A stretch of 21,040 nt of DNA from positions 1 through 21,040 of the forward strand of contig DASPLH010000090.1 in assembly GCA_035627675.1 (NCBI GenBank). Direction: 5' to 3'. This stretch comes from DASPLH01 sp035627675 (GTDB taxonomy: Bacteria; Acidobacteriota; Terriglobia; Terriglobales; Acidobacteriaceae). Positions 15,403 through 21,040 of this stretch are shown here, in pieces (the stretch's first letter is position 1; each line of letters starts with the position of its first letter). A program made the translations under genes and the position numbers. Below the pieces are notes generated by a model. That model did not search any database. It saw only the letters and a program-made list of their open reading frames with translations, and was not told the origin of the DNA.

Positions 15403-16347
15403 CTAAATAATCTTCTTCCCGAAGGCCGACGCCGCCAGCTCGACCGCGAGTTGTGCGGTCTGGTTGTGTTCGTCGATGACCGGGTTTACCTCGACGATAT
15501 CCATCGAAGTCATGCGGCCGTGGTCCGCAATGATCTCCATGGCGAGGTGCGCCTCGCGATAGGTCGAACCTCCCGGCACCGGGGTACCCACTCCCGGCGC
15601 GTCTTCCGGGTCGATCCAGTCCATGTCGAGCGAGACGTGATAGCCAACGGTACCGCGGCCGGCCATGCGCAGCGCCTCTTCCATCACCGTTCGCATGCCG
15701 CGCTCGTCGATGTCGCGCATGGTGAAGACCTCAATGCCGGCGCGCCGGATGTTCTCCTTCTCGGCGAGATCGACGTCGCGGATGCCGACCAGCACGCAGT
15801 TCTCCGGCCGTATCTTCGGACACCAGCCGAAGATGTTCATCAGCGGGTCCGGCCCCAGCCCCATCAGCGCCCCGAGCGGCATCCCGTGAACGTTTCCGCT
15901 CGGAGACGTCTCCGGGGTATTGATGTCGGCGTGCGCGTCGATCCAGAGCAGTCCGACGCCGTGTCCCTGCCGCTTGTAATACTCCGCCACTCCGCTGACG
16001 CTGCCGACGGCCATCGAGTGGTCGCCACCGATCGAAAGCGGAACCTTCTTCTCTTCGAGCGTCTGCACAACGAGTTCGGCGAGCCTCGTGCAGGTCGCGG
16101 TGATCTCGCTGAGGTATCGTGCGTGTGGATGGCCGGGGTTCTTCTGCTCGGCCAGCACGACGCCGACGTTGCCGGCGTCCTCGACCACATGCCCGAGGGA
16201 CTCCAGGCGGCTCTCGAGTCCGGCGACGCGAACTGCCGACGGCCCCATGTCCACGCCACGGCGCTGCTGTCCGAGATCGAGCGGAACGCCGATCACGCGT
16301 ATGTTCTTTTTGATCACGTCTACAAACGATGCTGGAACGCTAGACAT
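15403..16347 (-). CDS. rocF: Arginase
   Basis: Hydrolyses L-arginine to ornithine and urea with a binuclear manganese centre. The ureohydrolase metal motifs are intact: GGDHS (residues 108-111), WIDAHADINTPE (136-146) and SLDMDWIDPEDAPG (239-252), plus EVNP (286-289). The SGNVHGMPL loop (150-158) and the overall length of 314 residues are typical of true arginase rather than agmatinase or formimidoglutamase. Start ATG 16347 precedes IRVIGVPLDLGQQRRG directly; no strong ribosome site is visible. Located 81 bases downstream of asnS in the same direction with repeats in the gap, and followed by its own terminator. Confidence 0.93.
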   Translation of the reverse strand: MSSVPASFVDVIKKNIRVIGVPLDLGQQRRGVDMGPSAVRVAGLESRLESLGHVVEDAGNVGVVLAEQKNPGHPHARYLSEITATCTRLAELVVQTLEEKKVPLSIGGDHSMAVGSVSGVAEYYKRQGHGVGLLWIDAHADINTPETSPSGNVHGMPLGALMGLGPDPLMNIFGWCPKIRPENCVLVGIRDVDLAEKENIRRAGIEVFTMRDIDERGMRTVMEEALRMAGRGTVGYHVSLDMDWIDPEDAPGVGTPVPGGSTYREAHLAMEIIADHGRMTSMDIVEVNPVIDEHNQTAQLAVELAASAFGKKII

Positions 16348-16355
16348 AGAATTCA

Positions 16356-16416
16356 GTCGTTGGTCATTCGTCGTTGGTCGTCAGGGACAGCTTTTGCAAT
16401 CGGCTGCCGGCTGCCG
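16356..16416. repeat. Short direct repeats in the asnS-rocF gap
   Basis: GTCGTTGGTC occurs at 16356-16365 and 16370-16379, separated by ATTC (period 14). CGGCTGC is tandemly duplicated at 16401-16407 and 16408-16414. They fill most of the 81-base gap between asnS and rocF and code for nothing evident. Confidence 0.7.
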
Positions 16417-16428
16417 ACCGACGACTGC

Positions 16429-17754
16429 TTACGGATACATCCTGTGCAGCATGCGGGGGAACGGAATCGTCTCGCGCACGTGCTCCAGCCCGCAGATCCA
16501 GGCCACGGCACGCTCGAGTCCCATGCCGAAACCGGCATGCGGCACCCCGCCAAACTTCCGCAGGTCGAGGTACCACTTGAACGCCTCTTCCGGCAGCCCG
16601 TGCTCGTGGATGCGCGCCAGCAGCTTCTCATACGAACCCATGCGCTGAGAACCGCCGATCACCTCGCCGTACCCTTCGGGCGCAAGCACGTCCACGCACA
16701 GCGCCACATCCGGACGCTGCGGGTCGGGCTCCATGTAGAACGCCTTCACCACCGCGGGATACCGGTGAATCATCAGCGGCCGGTCGAACTTCGACGACAG
16801 GTACGTCTCGTCCGGAGACCCCAGGTCTCCGCCCCACTCGAACCGGTTCTCCAGCTCGCCCTTGGCATGGCCTTCCTGGAGCATCTGCACGGCTTCGTCA
16901 TAGGAGATGCGCGGAAACGGCGTGTCGATCCTTTCCAGTTTCGTCAGGTCGCGGCCGATGACCTCCAGGTCCTTGCGGCGGCGCTCCAGGACCCGCTTCA
17001 CGATGAACGTCATGAACTCCTCGGCGAGGTTCATGATGTCGTCAAGCTCGGCAAACGCAACCTCGGGCTCCACCATCCAGAACTCGGTCAGGTGACGCCG
17101 CGTCTTCGACTTTTCGGCCCTGAACGTCGGACCGAAGCTGTACACCTTGCCCAGCGCCATCGCCGTCGCCTCGACGTAGAGCTGTCCGGACTGCGTAAGG
17201 AACGCCTGCTCGTCGAAGTAGTCCACCGGAAACAGCGTCGTAGTGCCTTCGCAGGCCGCCGGCGTGAGGATGGGCGGATCGGTGCGAACAAAGCCGCGAT
17301 CGTCGAAGAAGTCGTGCATCGCCTTCTCAATGTCGGAGCGCACGCGCAGGATCGCCGCCTGGCGCTGCGACCGCAACCAAAGGTGGCGATGTTCCATCAG
17401 GAAGTCCACCCCGTGCTCCTTCGGAGTGATCGGGTACGGCTCGCCCTCGGGCACCTTTTGAACTATGTCCACCTTCTGCACGTCCAGTTCGTAGCCGCCC
17501 GGCGCGCGCTTGTCGGCCCGCACCTTGCCGGTCACGATGACGCTCGACTCCTGCGTCAGACCCTTCACGCCCTCGAAAACCTCAAGGGAAACAGCATTCT
17601 TGGCCACCACGCCCTGCACGATGCCGCTGCCATCACGGAAGATCGGGAACAGGAGCTTGCCACTTTCACGCAGGTTGTACAGCCAGCCGCGGACTGTTAC
17701 GTCCTGGCCATCGTATTTGCCGAGTTCGGCGATGGATGAAACCGGGGGTTGCAT
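16429..17754 (-). CDS. asnS: Asparagine--tRNA ligase
   Basis: Class IIb aminoacyl-tRNA synthetase charging tRNA-Asn. The N-terminal OB-fold anticodon-binding domain spans about residues 15-100 (VTVRGWLYNLRESGKLLFPIFRD is its opening, residues 19-41). Catalytic motif 2 is FGPTFRAEKSKTRRHLTEFW (207-226) and motif 3 GFGMGLERAVAWICG (408-422); the C-terminus RETIPFPRMLHRMYP is standard for AsnRS. TEFWMVEPE and the overall length of 441 support AsnRS over AspRS. ATG 17754 has GGA about six bases upstream. The upstream region contains a predicted promoter and a foldable leader (17755-17850). Confidence 0.95.
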   Translation of the reverse strand: MQPPVSSIAELGKYDGQDVTVRGWLYNLRESGKLLFPIFRDGSGIVQGVVAKNAVSLEVFEGVKGLTQESSVIVTGKVRADKRAPGGYELDVQKVDIVQKVPEGEPYPITPKEHGVDFLMEHRHLWLRSQRQAAILRVRSDIEKAMHDFFDDRGFVRTDPPILTPAACEGTTTLFPVDYFDEQAFLTQSGQLYVEATAMALGKVYSFGPTFRAEKSKTRRHLTEFWMVEPEVAFAELDDIMNLAEEFMTFIVKRVLERRRKDLEVIGRDLTKLERIDTPFPRISYDEAVQMLQEGHAKGELENRFEWGGDLGSPDETYLSSKFDRPLMIHRYPAVVKAFYMEPDPQRPDVALCVDVLAPEGYGEVIGGSQRMGSYEKLLARIHEHGLPEEAFKWYLDLRKFGGVPHAGFGMGLERAVAWICGLEHVRETIPFPRMLHRMYP

Positions 17755-17789
17755 ATGCGTCCAGAATCGGCGCTGAAATGAGGCGGCCG

Positions 17790-17843
17790 CTGCGCGCCGT
17801 CATTACGGCAATCGAAGCGCCCACGGCGCATCGCAGCGCGCAG
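17790..17843 (-). promoter_or_regulatory. Foldable asnS 5' leader (possible three-way junction)
   Basis: CTGCGCGC (17790-17797) pairs perfectly with GCGCGCAG (17836-17843), enclosing two small hairpins: CCGT/ACGG (17797-17800 / 17805-17808, sharing base 17797 with the outer stem) and GCGCC/GGCGC (17817-17821 / 17825-17829). This would form at the very 5' end of an asnS transcript starting near 17850. It has no obvious T-box features. Pairing is seen; regulatory function is inferred, and high GC makes chance pairing possible. Confidence 0.4.
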
Positions 17844-17856
17844 GGATTAACTTCCG

Positions 17857-17886
17857 ATTGTAGCCAACACTGCCGGTTTCAGCCAA
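17857..17886 (-). promoter_or_regulatory. Predicted asnS promoter
   Basis: On the minus strand TTGGCT (17886-17881), 18 bases, TACAAT (17862-17857). The -10 matches consensus at five of six bases. The -35 lies within the inverted repeat TGCCGGTT/AACCGGCA (17871-17892), a possible operator. Confidence 0.5.
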
Positions 17887-17892
17887 CCGGCA
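17871..17892. repeat. Perfect 8-bp inverted repeat over the asnS -35 region
   Basis: TGCCGGTT (17871-17878) and AACCGGCA (17885-17892) separated by six bases. It covers the predicted -35 hexamer of asnS, so a bound protein could block polymerase. Confidence 0.65.
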
Positions 17893-17905
17893 CACAAAAT
17901 CGAAC

Positions 17906-17923
17906 CACGGATGCACACGGATG
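17906..17923. repeat. CACGGATG direct repeat
   Basis: CACGGATG at 17906-17913 and 17916-17923 separated by CA. The phrase resembles a dispersed intergenic repeat I recall from acidobacterial genomes; that is memory, not a search. Confidence 0.55.
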
Positions 17924-17953
17924 AGAGTCCGCGATAACAGGGCGTGTATCGAG

Positions 17954-18026
17954 CGTCATCCTGGGCGAGGAAGCACAACAGAACGTGGCGCAGCCGCGGA
18001 TGTGCTTCCGAGTCGAAGGACCTATC
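17954..18026. repeat. Hairpin-forming intergenic repeat element (GTCATCCTG...GAAGGACCTA type)
   Basis: Begins GCGTCATCCTGGGCGAGG and ends GAGTCGAAGGACCTATC. In the middle GGAAGCACA (17969-17977) pairs perfectly with TGTGCTTCC (18001-18009) across a 23-base loop. The flanking GTCATCCTG and GAAGGACCTA phrases match, from memory, a widespread REP-like element family of Acidobacteria and some other soil bacteria. No coding potential. Confidence 0.6.
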
Positions 18027-18036
18027 GGACCCACAT

Positions 18037-18060
18037 TTCACACTTCACCCTTCACACTTC
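18037..18060. repeat. TTCACACTTC direct repeat
   Basis: TTCACACTTC at 18037-18046 and 18051-18060 with ACCC between (period 14), followed by degenerate TTTTCACTTTC copies to about 18076. It lies just upstream of the YhaM-like gene. Confidence 0.65.
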
Positions 18061-18118
18061 CTAACTTTTCACTTTCCGGCTGCGGTACGATAGAACGTCT
18101 CCCCTTTACAGGCCACTC

Positions 18119-19141
18119 ATGAAAGAGTTCTACATCCGCGACGCGGCACAGCAGGAAAACAAGGTCATCGCCACCAGCTTCCTGGTGACCTCCAAGCAGG
18201 TGAAGCCCAAGAAGACCGGCGAGCCTTATCTCGACCTCTTGCTGGCCGACTGCTCCGGCAACATCTCGGCGAAGATGTGGGACAACGTGTCCGTCGCCGG
18301 CGAGACATTTGACGTCAACGACGTCATCCGCGTGCGCGGAGTCTTCAACAAGTACAACCATCGCTGGCAGTTCACGATCCGCTCGGTAGAAGGCAAGCTG
18401 CGCGAAGACCAGATCGACTTCTCCGACTACCTGCCGAAGACCAGCAAGGACGTCGAACAGCTCTGGAAGACCGTGGGCGAGTTCGTCGCGAGCATCACCG
18501 ATCCGCACCTGAGGGCGCTGCTGGAGGCCTTCATGTCCGACCCGAAGATCGCGCAGGCCTACAAGAACGCTCCGGCGGCCAAGACGCTCCACCACGCGTT
18601 CATCGGCGGACTGCTCGACCACGTCGTGTCGCTCTTCACCACCTGCGACCTCGTCGTCCGCAACTACCCGCTGGTCAACCGCGACCTCGTGCTGACGGGC
18701 GCGTTCCTGCACGACATCGGCAAGATCCACGAGCTGGCCTACTCGCGTTCGTTCTCCTACACGACCGAGGGACAACTGCTCGGGCACATGATCATCGAGC
18801 TCGAGATGCTGCACGAGAAGATCAGGCTCGTTCCGGGCTTCCCCGGCGAACTGAAGATTCTCGTCGAGCACCTCATCATCAGCCACCACGGACAGTACGA
18901 GTTCGGATCGCCGAAGCTGCCGATGTTCCCCGAGGCGCTGATGCTCCACTACCTCGACGACCTCGACTCGAAGATGGAGGCCATGCGCGCCCAGATCGAG
19001 CGCGACGCCGACCTCGAGTCTCCGTGGACGAACTACAACCCGTCGCTGGCGCGCCCGCTGCTGAACACCAGGAAATTCCTCGGCAAAAAGCCCGAACCGC
19101 AGGCCGCCGCCGCAGCAGCAAGCAACGGGAACACGGAGTAG
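18119..19141 (+). CDS. YhaM-like 3'-5' exonuclease (OB-fold plus HD domain)
   Basis: A 340-residue protein with the YhaM/CBF1 architecture: an N-terminal OB-fold nucleic-acid-binding domain (about residues 15-92: VIATSFLVTSKQVKPKKTG, YLDLLLADCSGNISAKMW, IRVRGVFNKYNHRWQFTI) and an HD phosphohydrolase domain (about 155-290) with LHHAFIGGLLDHVV (His158/159), FLHDIGKIHEL (His198, Asp199), GHMIIELEM (His223) and LIISHHGQYEFGSPK. The family degrades RNA or single-stranded DNA 3' to 5' with a metal at the HD site. The C-terminal tail is a low-complexity Ala run. It is divergent from asnS; TACGAT at 18086-18091 could be its -10 box but no good -35 accompanies it. Confidence 0.88.
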   Translation: MKEFYIRDAAQQENKVIATSFLVTSKQVKPKKTGEPYLDLLLADCSGNISAKMWDNVSVAGETFDVNDVIRVRGVFNKYNHRWQFTIRSVEGKLREDQIDFSDYLPKTSKDVEQLWKTVGEFVASITDPHLRALLEAFMSDPKIAQAYKNAPAAKTLHHAFIGGLLDHVVSLFTTCDLVVRNYPLVNRDLVLTGAFLHDIGKIHELAYSRSFSYTTEGQLLGHMIIELEMLHEKIRLVPGFPGELKILVEHLIISHHGQYEFGSPKLPMFPEALMLHYLDDLDSKMEAMRAQIERDADLESPWTNYNPSLARPLLNTRKFLGKKPEPQAAAAAASNGNTE

Positions 19142-19221
19142 TCGCCAACACACCAAGTCGCCCTAAATTGTTAAGTAGATTGCTCCGGCGGACGCGAAGC
19201 ACGAGTCGAAGGTGGCCCCGC

Positions 19222-19830
19222 CTACGGGTTTGCCATCTTCAGGGCGACCAGGATCGAAGTCACGCCGAGCGCAACCGTGCCCGTGGTGGTGAGTCCCAGG
19301 TACCCGATCGCAAACAGAGCTTTGGACAGCTGCTGCACGGACTTGTCCCAAAGCAGATCCTTGTCGTACGCGGCACCTTCGAACAACTCCTGAACCGTTT
19401 CTGGGCCGCCCTTTCTGTTCAGCCGTTTCTTTGCCGACTCGCGCAGCCACAACCCTCCGACCACTCGAACTTCTTCCGTGCGAGGATTGGCGCGAGAGGT
19501 ATTCGGCAGTACGCGAACAGCCTTGTACACCACCGAGTACAGCATGATGTACACAATCGCGCTCGCAATCAGACCGCCGAGGCACCACGCCGCCAGGCTG
19601 GTCAAAGTCCTCATATGCCCGACGCCGTACCACTGCACCCAGATGAGCGCGACGATGCAGGCAGACACCGTTCCGCCGATCCGCCTCAGCAGCTTCGGAA
19701 AATCTTCCTCCACCGGTTCCCAGTCGCTCTTGCCCTTCCATGCGACTGCCAAGGCGAATCCCATGGCGATGATCGTGCCTCCAGCGGCGACAATCGGAGC
19801 AAAGATACCGAAGTCAGGTGAGCCATTCAT
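19222..19830 (-). CDS. Four-helix membrane protein of unknown function
   Basis: A 202-residue protein I do not recognise. Hydrophobic segments lie at about 9-30, 52-68, 76-103 and 172-198. Between the third and fourth is a polar stretch of about 70 residues (104-171) with WLRESAKKRLNRKGG and VQELFEGAAYDKDLLW, likely on the cytoplasmic side because it is rich in Arg and Lys. A smaller polar loop (31-50) contains DWEPVEEDFPKLLRR. The ATG overlaps the stop of the upstream gene as ATGA (19827-19830), so the two proteins are probably made together and may interact. Convergent with the YhaM-like gene; no terminator seen in the 80-base gap. Confidence 0.75.
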   Translation of the reverse strand: MNGSPDFGIFAPIVAAGGTIIAMGFALAVAWKGKSDWEPVEEDFPKLLRRIGGTVSACIVALIWVQWYGVGHMRTLTSLAAWCLGGLIASAIVYIMLYSVVYKAVRVLPNTSRANPRTEEVRVVGGLWLRESAKKRLNRKGGPETVQELFEGAAYDKDLLWDKSVQQLSKALFAIGYLGLTTTGTVALGVTSILVALKMANP

Positions 19831-20711
19831 AAGTTCGCGTTTGCCGTGAACGTCGGAGGGACCTTGAACTTTACTGGGTCGTTATAGTGCCGCCCTGCCG
19901 CATCGCGTCCGCGAAACCGGTACAACCCCGGCAGGATCCATCCGTTCGTCGGCGTCGTGGGCCCTCCGAAATAAGTCCAGTTCAGGAAGTACGCCGGCGC
20001 CTGCTCCAAGTCGAGATTTGGCGTCCTGGTGCAGACCGTGAATGGCAGGTAAGGCGCGGGCGTGAGCGTTACGGAACTTGCCACCGCTCCGCCAAGACTG
20101 TGCACTTTTATCCTTTGCGGTGTGACCCGTTGGCTGCTCGGCTGAGGACTTTGCGGCAGGATCGGCTGAGATATGCCGCCTTCCGGATTCTCCGTGCTTG
20201 CGGAATCCAACCGCACTTGGAGAAACTCAATCAGGCCGGCACGAAACGCTCGAATTGCGTTGCCGGTCTCTACATTGGCGATTCTGCCAGGCTCCCCCTC
20301 GCCAAACATGACTTCACGTGGCTCTCTTCCACCGAACGGGAACAACGGATAACGGATGCCGCCTCCCTCGATCGTCAACTCTCTGTAGAGGCTGAACAGA
20401 TCGATCGGAACCCCTTCCGACTCCGGCGACGATCCGGCGAACTGCAATACCGGGTATGCGGATACTCCATACCGATACAGAATGGCTATGCCTTCGGCGA
20501 AACGCGTGACATCACTCTCCACGTCAGCCACGTAAGCGTTCCCTCGCGCCTCGTTGTACTCCTCGCTCCTGAAGCGAAATTCCAAGCGGGCAGGTTCGAG
20601 AAATTCGGAGGTCGCGAGCGGTCGCACCGAGAAGAGCGCCTGCGTTATGGCATCGGCCATTCGCGTGGCGCGGTCCAGAATGTCGCCAGGTGGGGTGGGA
20701 GCCGACGCCAT
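19827..20711 (-). CDS. Hypothetical soluble protein, first gene of a two-gene unit
   Basis: A 294-residue protein without a recognisable family, signal peptide or membrane segment. Residues 1-170 look like a mixed alpha/beta domain (ILDRATRMADAITQALFSV; LEFRFRSEEYNEARGNAYVA; FAEGIAILYRYGVSAYPVLQ; NAIRAFRAGLIEFLQVRL). A Ser/Pro/Gln-rich linker (about 175-198) precedes a C-terminal part rich in beta-prone and aromatic residues (YFLNWTYFGGPTTPTNGW; GLYRFRGRDAAGRHYNDP). GGAAGGAG lies six bases before ATG 20711, and a good promoter is upstream. The stop overlaps the start of the membrane protein gene (ATGA). It may be a cytosolic partner of that membrane protein; no function can be assigned. Confidence 0.75.
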   Translation of the reverse strand: MASAPTPPGDILDRATRMADAITQALFSVRPLATSEFLEPARLEFRFRSEEYNEARGNAYVADVESDVTRFAEGIAILYRYGVSAYPVLQFAGSSPESEGVPIDLFSLYRELTIEGGGIRYPLFPFGGREPREVMFGEGEPGRIANVETGNAIRAFRAGLIEFLQVRLDSASTENPEGGISQPILPQSPQPSSQRVTPQRIKVHSLGGAVASSVTLTPAPYLPFTVCTRTPNLDLEQAPAYFLNWTYFGGPTTPTNGWILPGLYRFRGRDAAGRHYNDPVKFKVPPTFTANANL

Positions 20712-20752
20712 AGAGACTCCTTCCGGCGGTCAGCGTTGCTCTGAGCGCCCGC

Positions 20753-20781
20753 ACTCTACTCCCGGCGGGCGCGTCCGTCAA
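20753..20781 (-). promoter_or_regulatory. Predicted promoter of the two-gene unknown unit
   Basis: On the minus strand TTGACG (20781-20776), exactly 17 bases, TAGAGT (20758-20753). Transcription would start near 20746, leaving a leader of about 35 bases with a strong ribosome site before ATG 20711. Confidence 0.6.
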
Positions 20782-20856
20782 GCAACCCGATTTCCGGCAT
20801 CCGGGCGAGAGCACCAAGCAGCTTGTACGTACAGATTCAGGTAAACTGCACTTATC

Positions 20857-20946
20857 GGAGAGGTGGCAGAGTGGTTGATTGCTCCGGTCTTGAAAACCGG
20901 CGTAGGGGAAACCCTACCGGGGGTTCGAATCCCTCCCTCTCCGCCA
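20857..20946 (+). tRNA. tRNA-Ser (anticodon UGA)
   Basis: A complete 90-base cloverleaf with encoded CCA. Acceptor stem GGAGAGG (20857-20863) / CCTCTCC (20936-20942), discriminator G, CCA at 20944-20946. Anticodon stem CCGGT/ACCGG (20884-20888 / 20896-20900), loop CTTGAAA, anticodon TGA at 20891-20893. The long variable arm GTAGGG/CCCTAC (20902-20907 / 20912-20917) is typical of class II tRNA-Ser. T arm GGGGG-TTCGAAT-CCCTC at 20919-20935. Confidence 0.98.
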
Positions 20947-20982
20947 TAAACACAAGTAGCAACGTCCGCAGTGACGTACACC

Positions 20983-21040
20983 CCAGCACCTCAGTACCTC
21001 CAGCACCTCAGTACCTCCAGCACCTTTAGTACCTCAGCAC
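20983..21040. repeat. 17-base tandem repeat, cut by the right edge
   Basis: CCAGCACCTCAGTACCT occurs at 20983-20999 and again, perfectly, at 21000-21016; a variant copy with TT inserted for C (18 bases) is at 21017-21034 and a further partial copy starts at 21035. It begins 36 bases after the tRNA and continues off the window. The unit itself contains an AG(C/T)ACCT half-repeat (AGCACCT, AGTACCT). Confidence 0.85.

Noticed and set aside
15451..17739. A 762-codon open frame on the plus strand
   Set aside because: It lies antisense across both rocF and asnS, whose motifs are intact. The long frame is a by-product of GC-rich codon use on the other strand.
17755..17850. T-box leader for asnS
   Set aside because: No T-box consensus or terminator/antiterminator pair with a T run is visible, so it is only called a foldable leader.
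20823..20847. TTGTAC ... TAAACT as the tRNA-Ser promoter
   Set aside because: The spacer is only 13 bases, and TTGTAC belongs to a TGTACGTACA palindrome; the true promoter is unclear.
20983..21040. CRISPR array
   Set aside because: Copies are directly tandem with no unique spacers and no cas genes are present.

Overview
The window looks like chromosomal DNA of an Acidobacteriota (Terriglobia-type) soil bacterium. The clues are high GC, an UpxY-type NusG paralogue beside an ExeA-like ATPase, DUF4097 and lipocalin-like exported proteins, a prepilin with a short tail domain, and intergenic repeat families (CACGGATG copies, a GTCATCCTG...GAAGGACCTA hairpin element, AGCACCTCAGTACCT tandem copies) that I associate from memory with this phylum. 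This taxonomic reading is inference; no 16S gene is present.

Layout. 1-2015 (minus) is the start of a likely exopolysaccharide/exosortase-type locus continuing off the left edge: a PilZ c-di-GMP receptor, a NusG/UpxY antiterminator and an ExeA-like ATPase, the last two overlapping by ATGA. 2261-3775 (plus) holds a NarL-type regulator with a degenerate receiver domain and a membrane-anchored TPR protein with its own promoter and terminator. 3821-4948 (minus) is an aldo/keto reductase. 5231-6334 (plus) carries a YtxH-like protein, a nested hairpin and a prepilin. 6363-9477 (plus) is a classic yceD-rpmF-plsX-fabD ribosome/fatty-acid operon with a promoter, an intercistronic hairpin and a strong terminator.

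9502-17754 is almost entirely minus strand: a small membrane protein, a lipocalin-like exported protein, a DUF4097 repeat protein, D-Ala-D-Ala ligase (ddl), a large membrane-anchored alkaline-phosphatase-superfamily enzyme, arginase (rocF) and asparaginyl-tRNA synthetase (asnS). ddl and the membrane hydrolase may both serve the cell envelope. The only gap over 300 bases, 17755-18118, is full of signals: a predicted asnS promoter and foldable leader, an inverted repeat over the -35 box, and three repeat types. 18119-19141 (plus) encodes a YhaM-like OB/HD exonuclease.

19222-20711 (minus) is an unrecognised two-gene unit (a soluble protein overlapping a four-helix membrane protein by ATGA) with a good promoter. 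It is followed by tRNA-Ser(UGA) at 20857-20946 and a 17-base tandem repeat running off the right edge. This pair is the best candidate for something undescribed; most of the rest is ordinary housekeeping.
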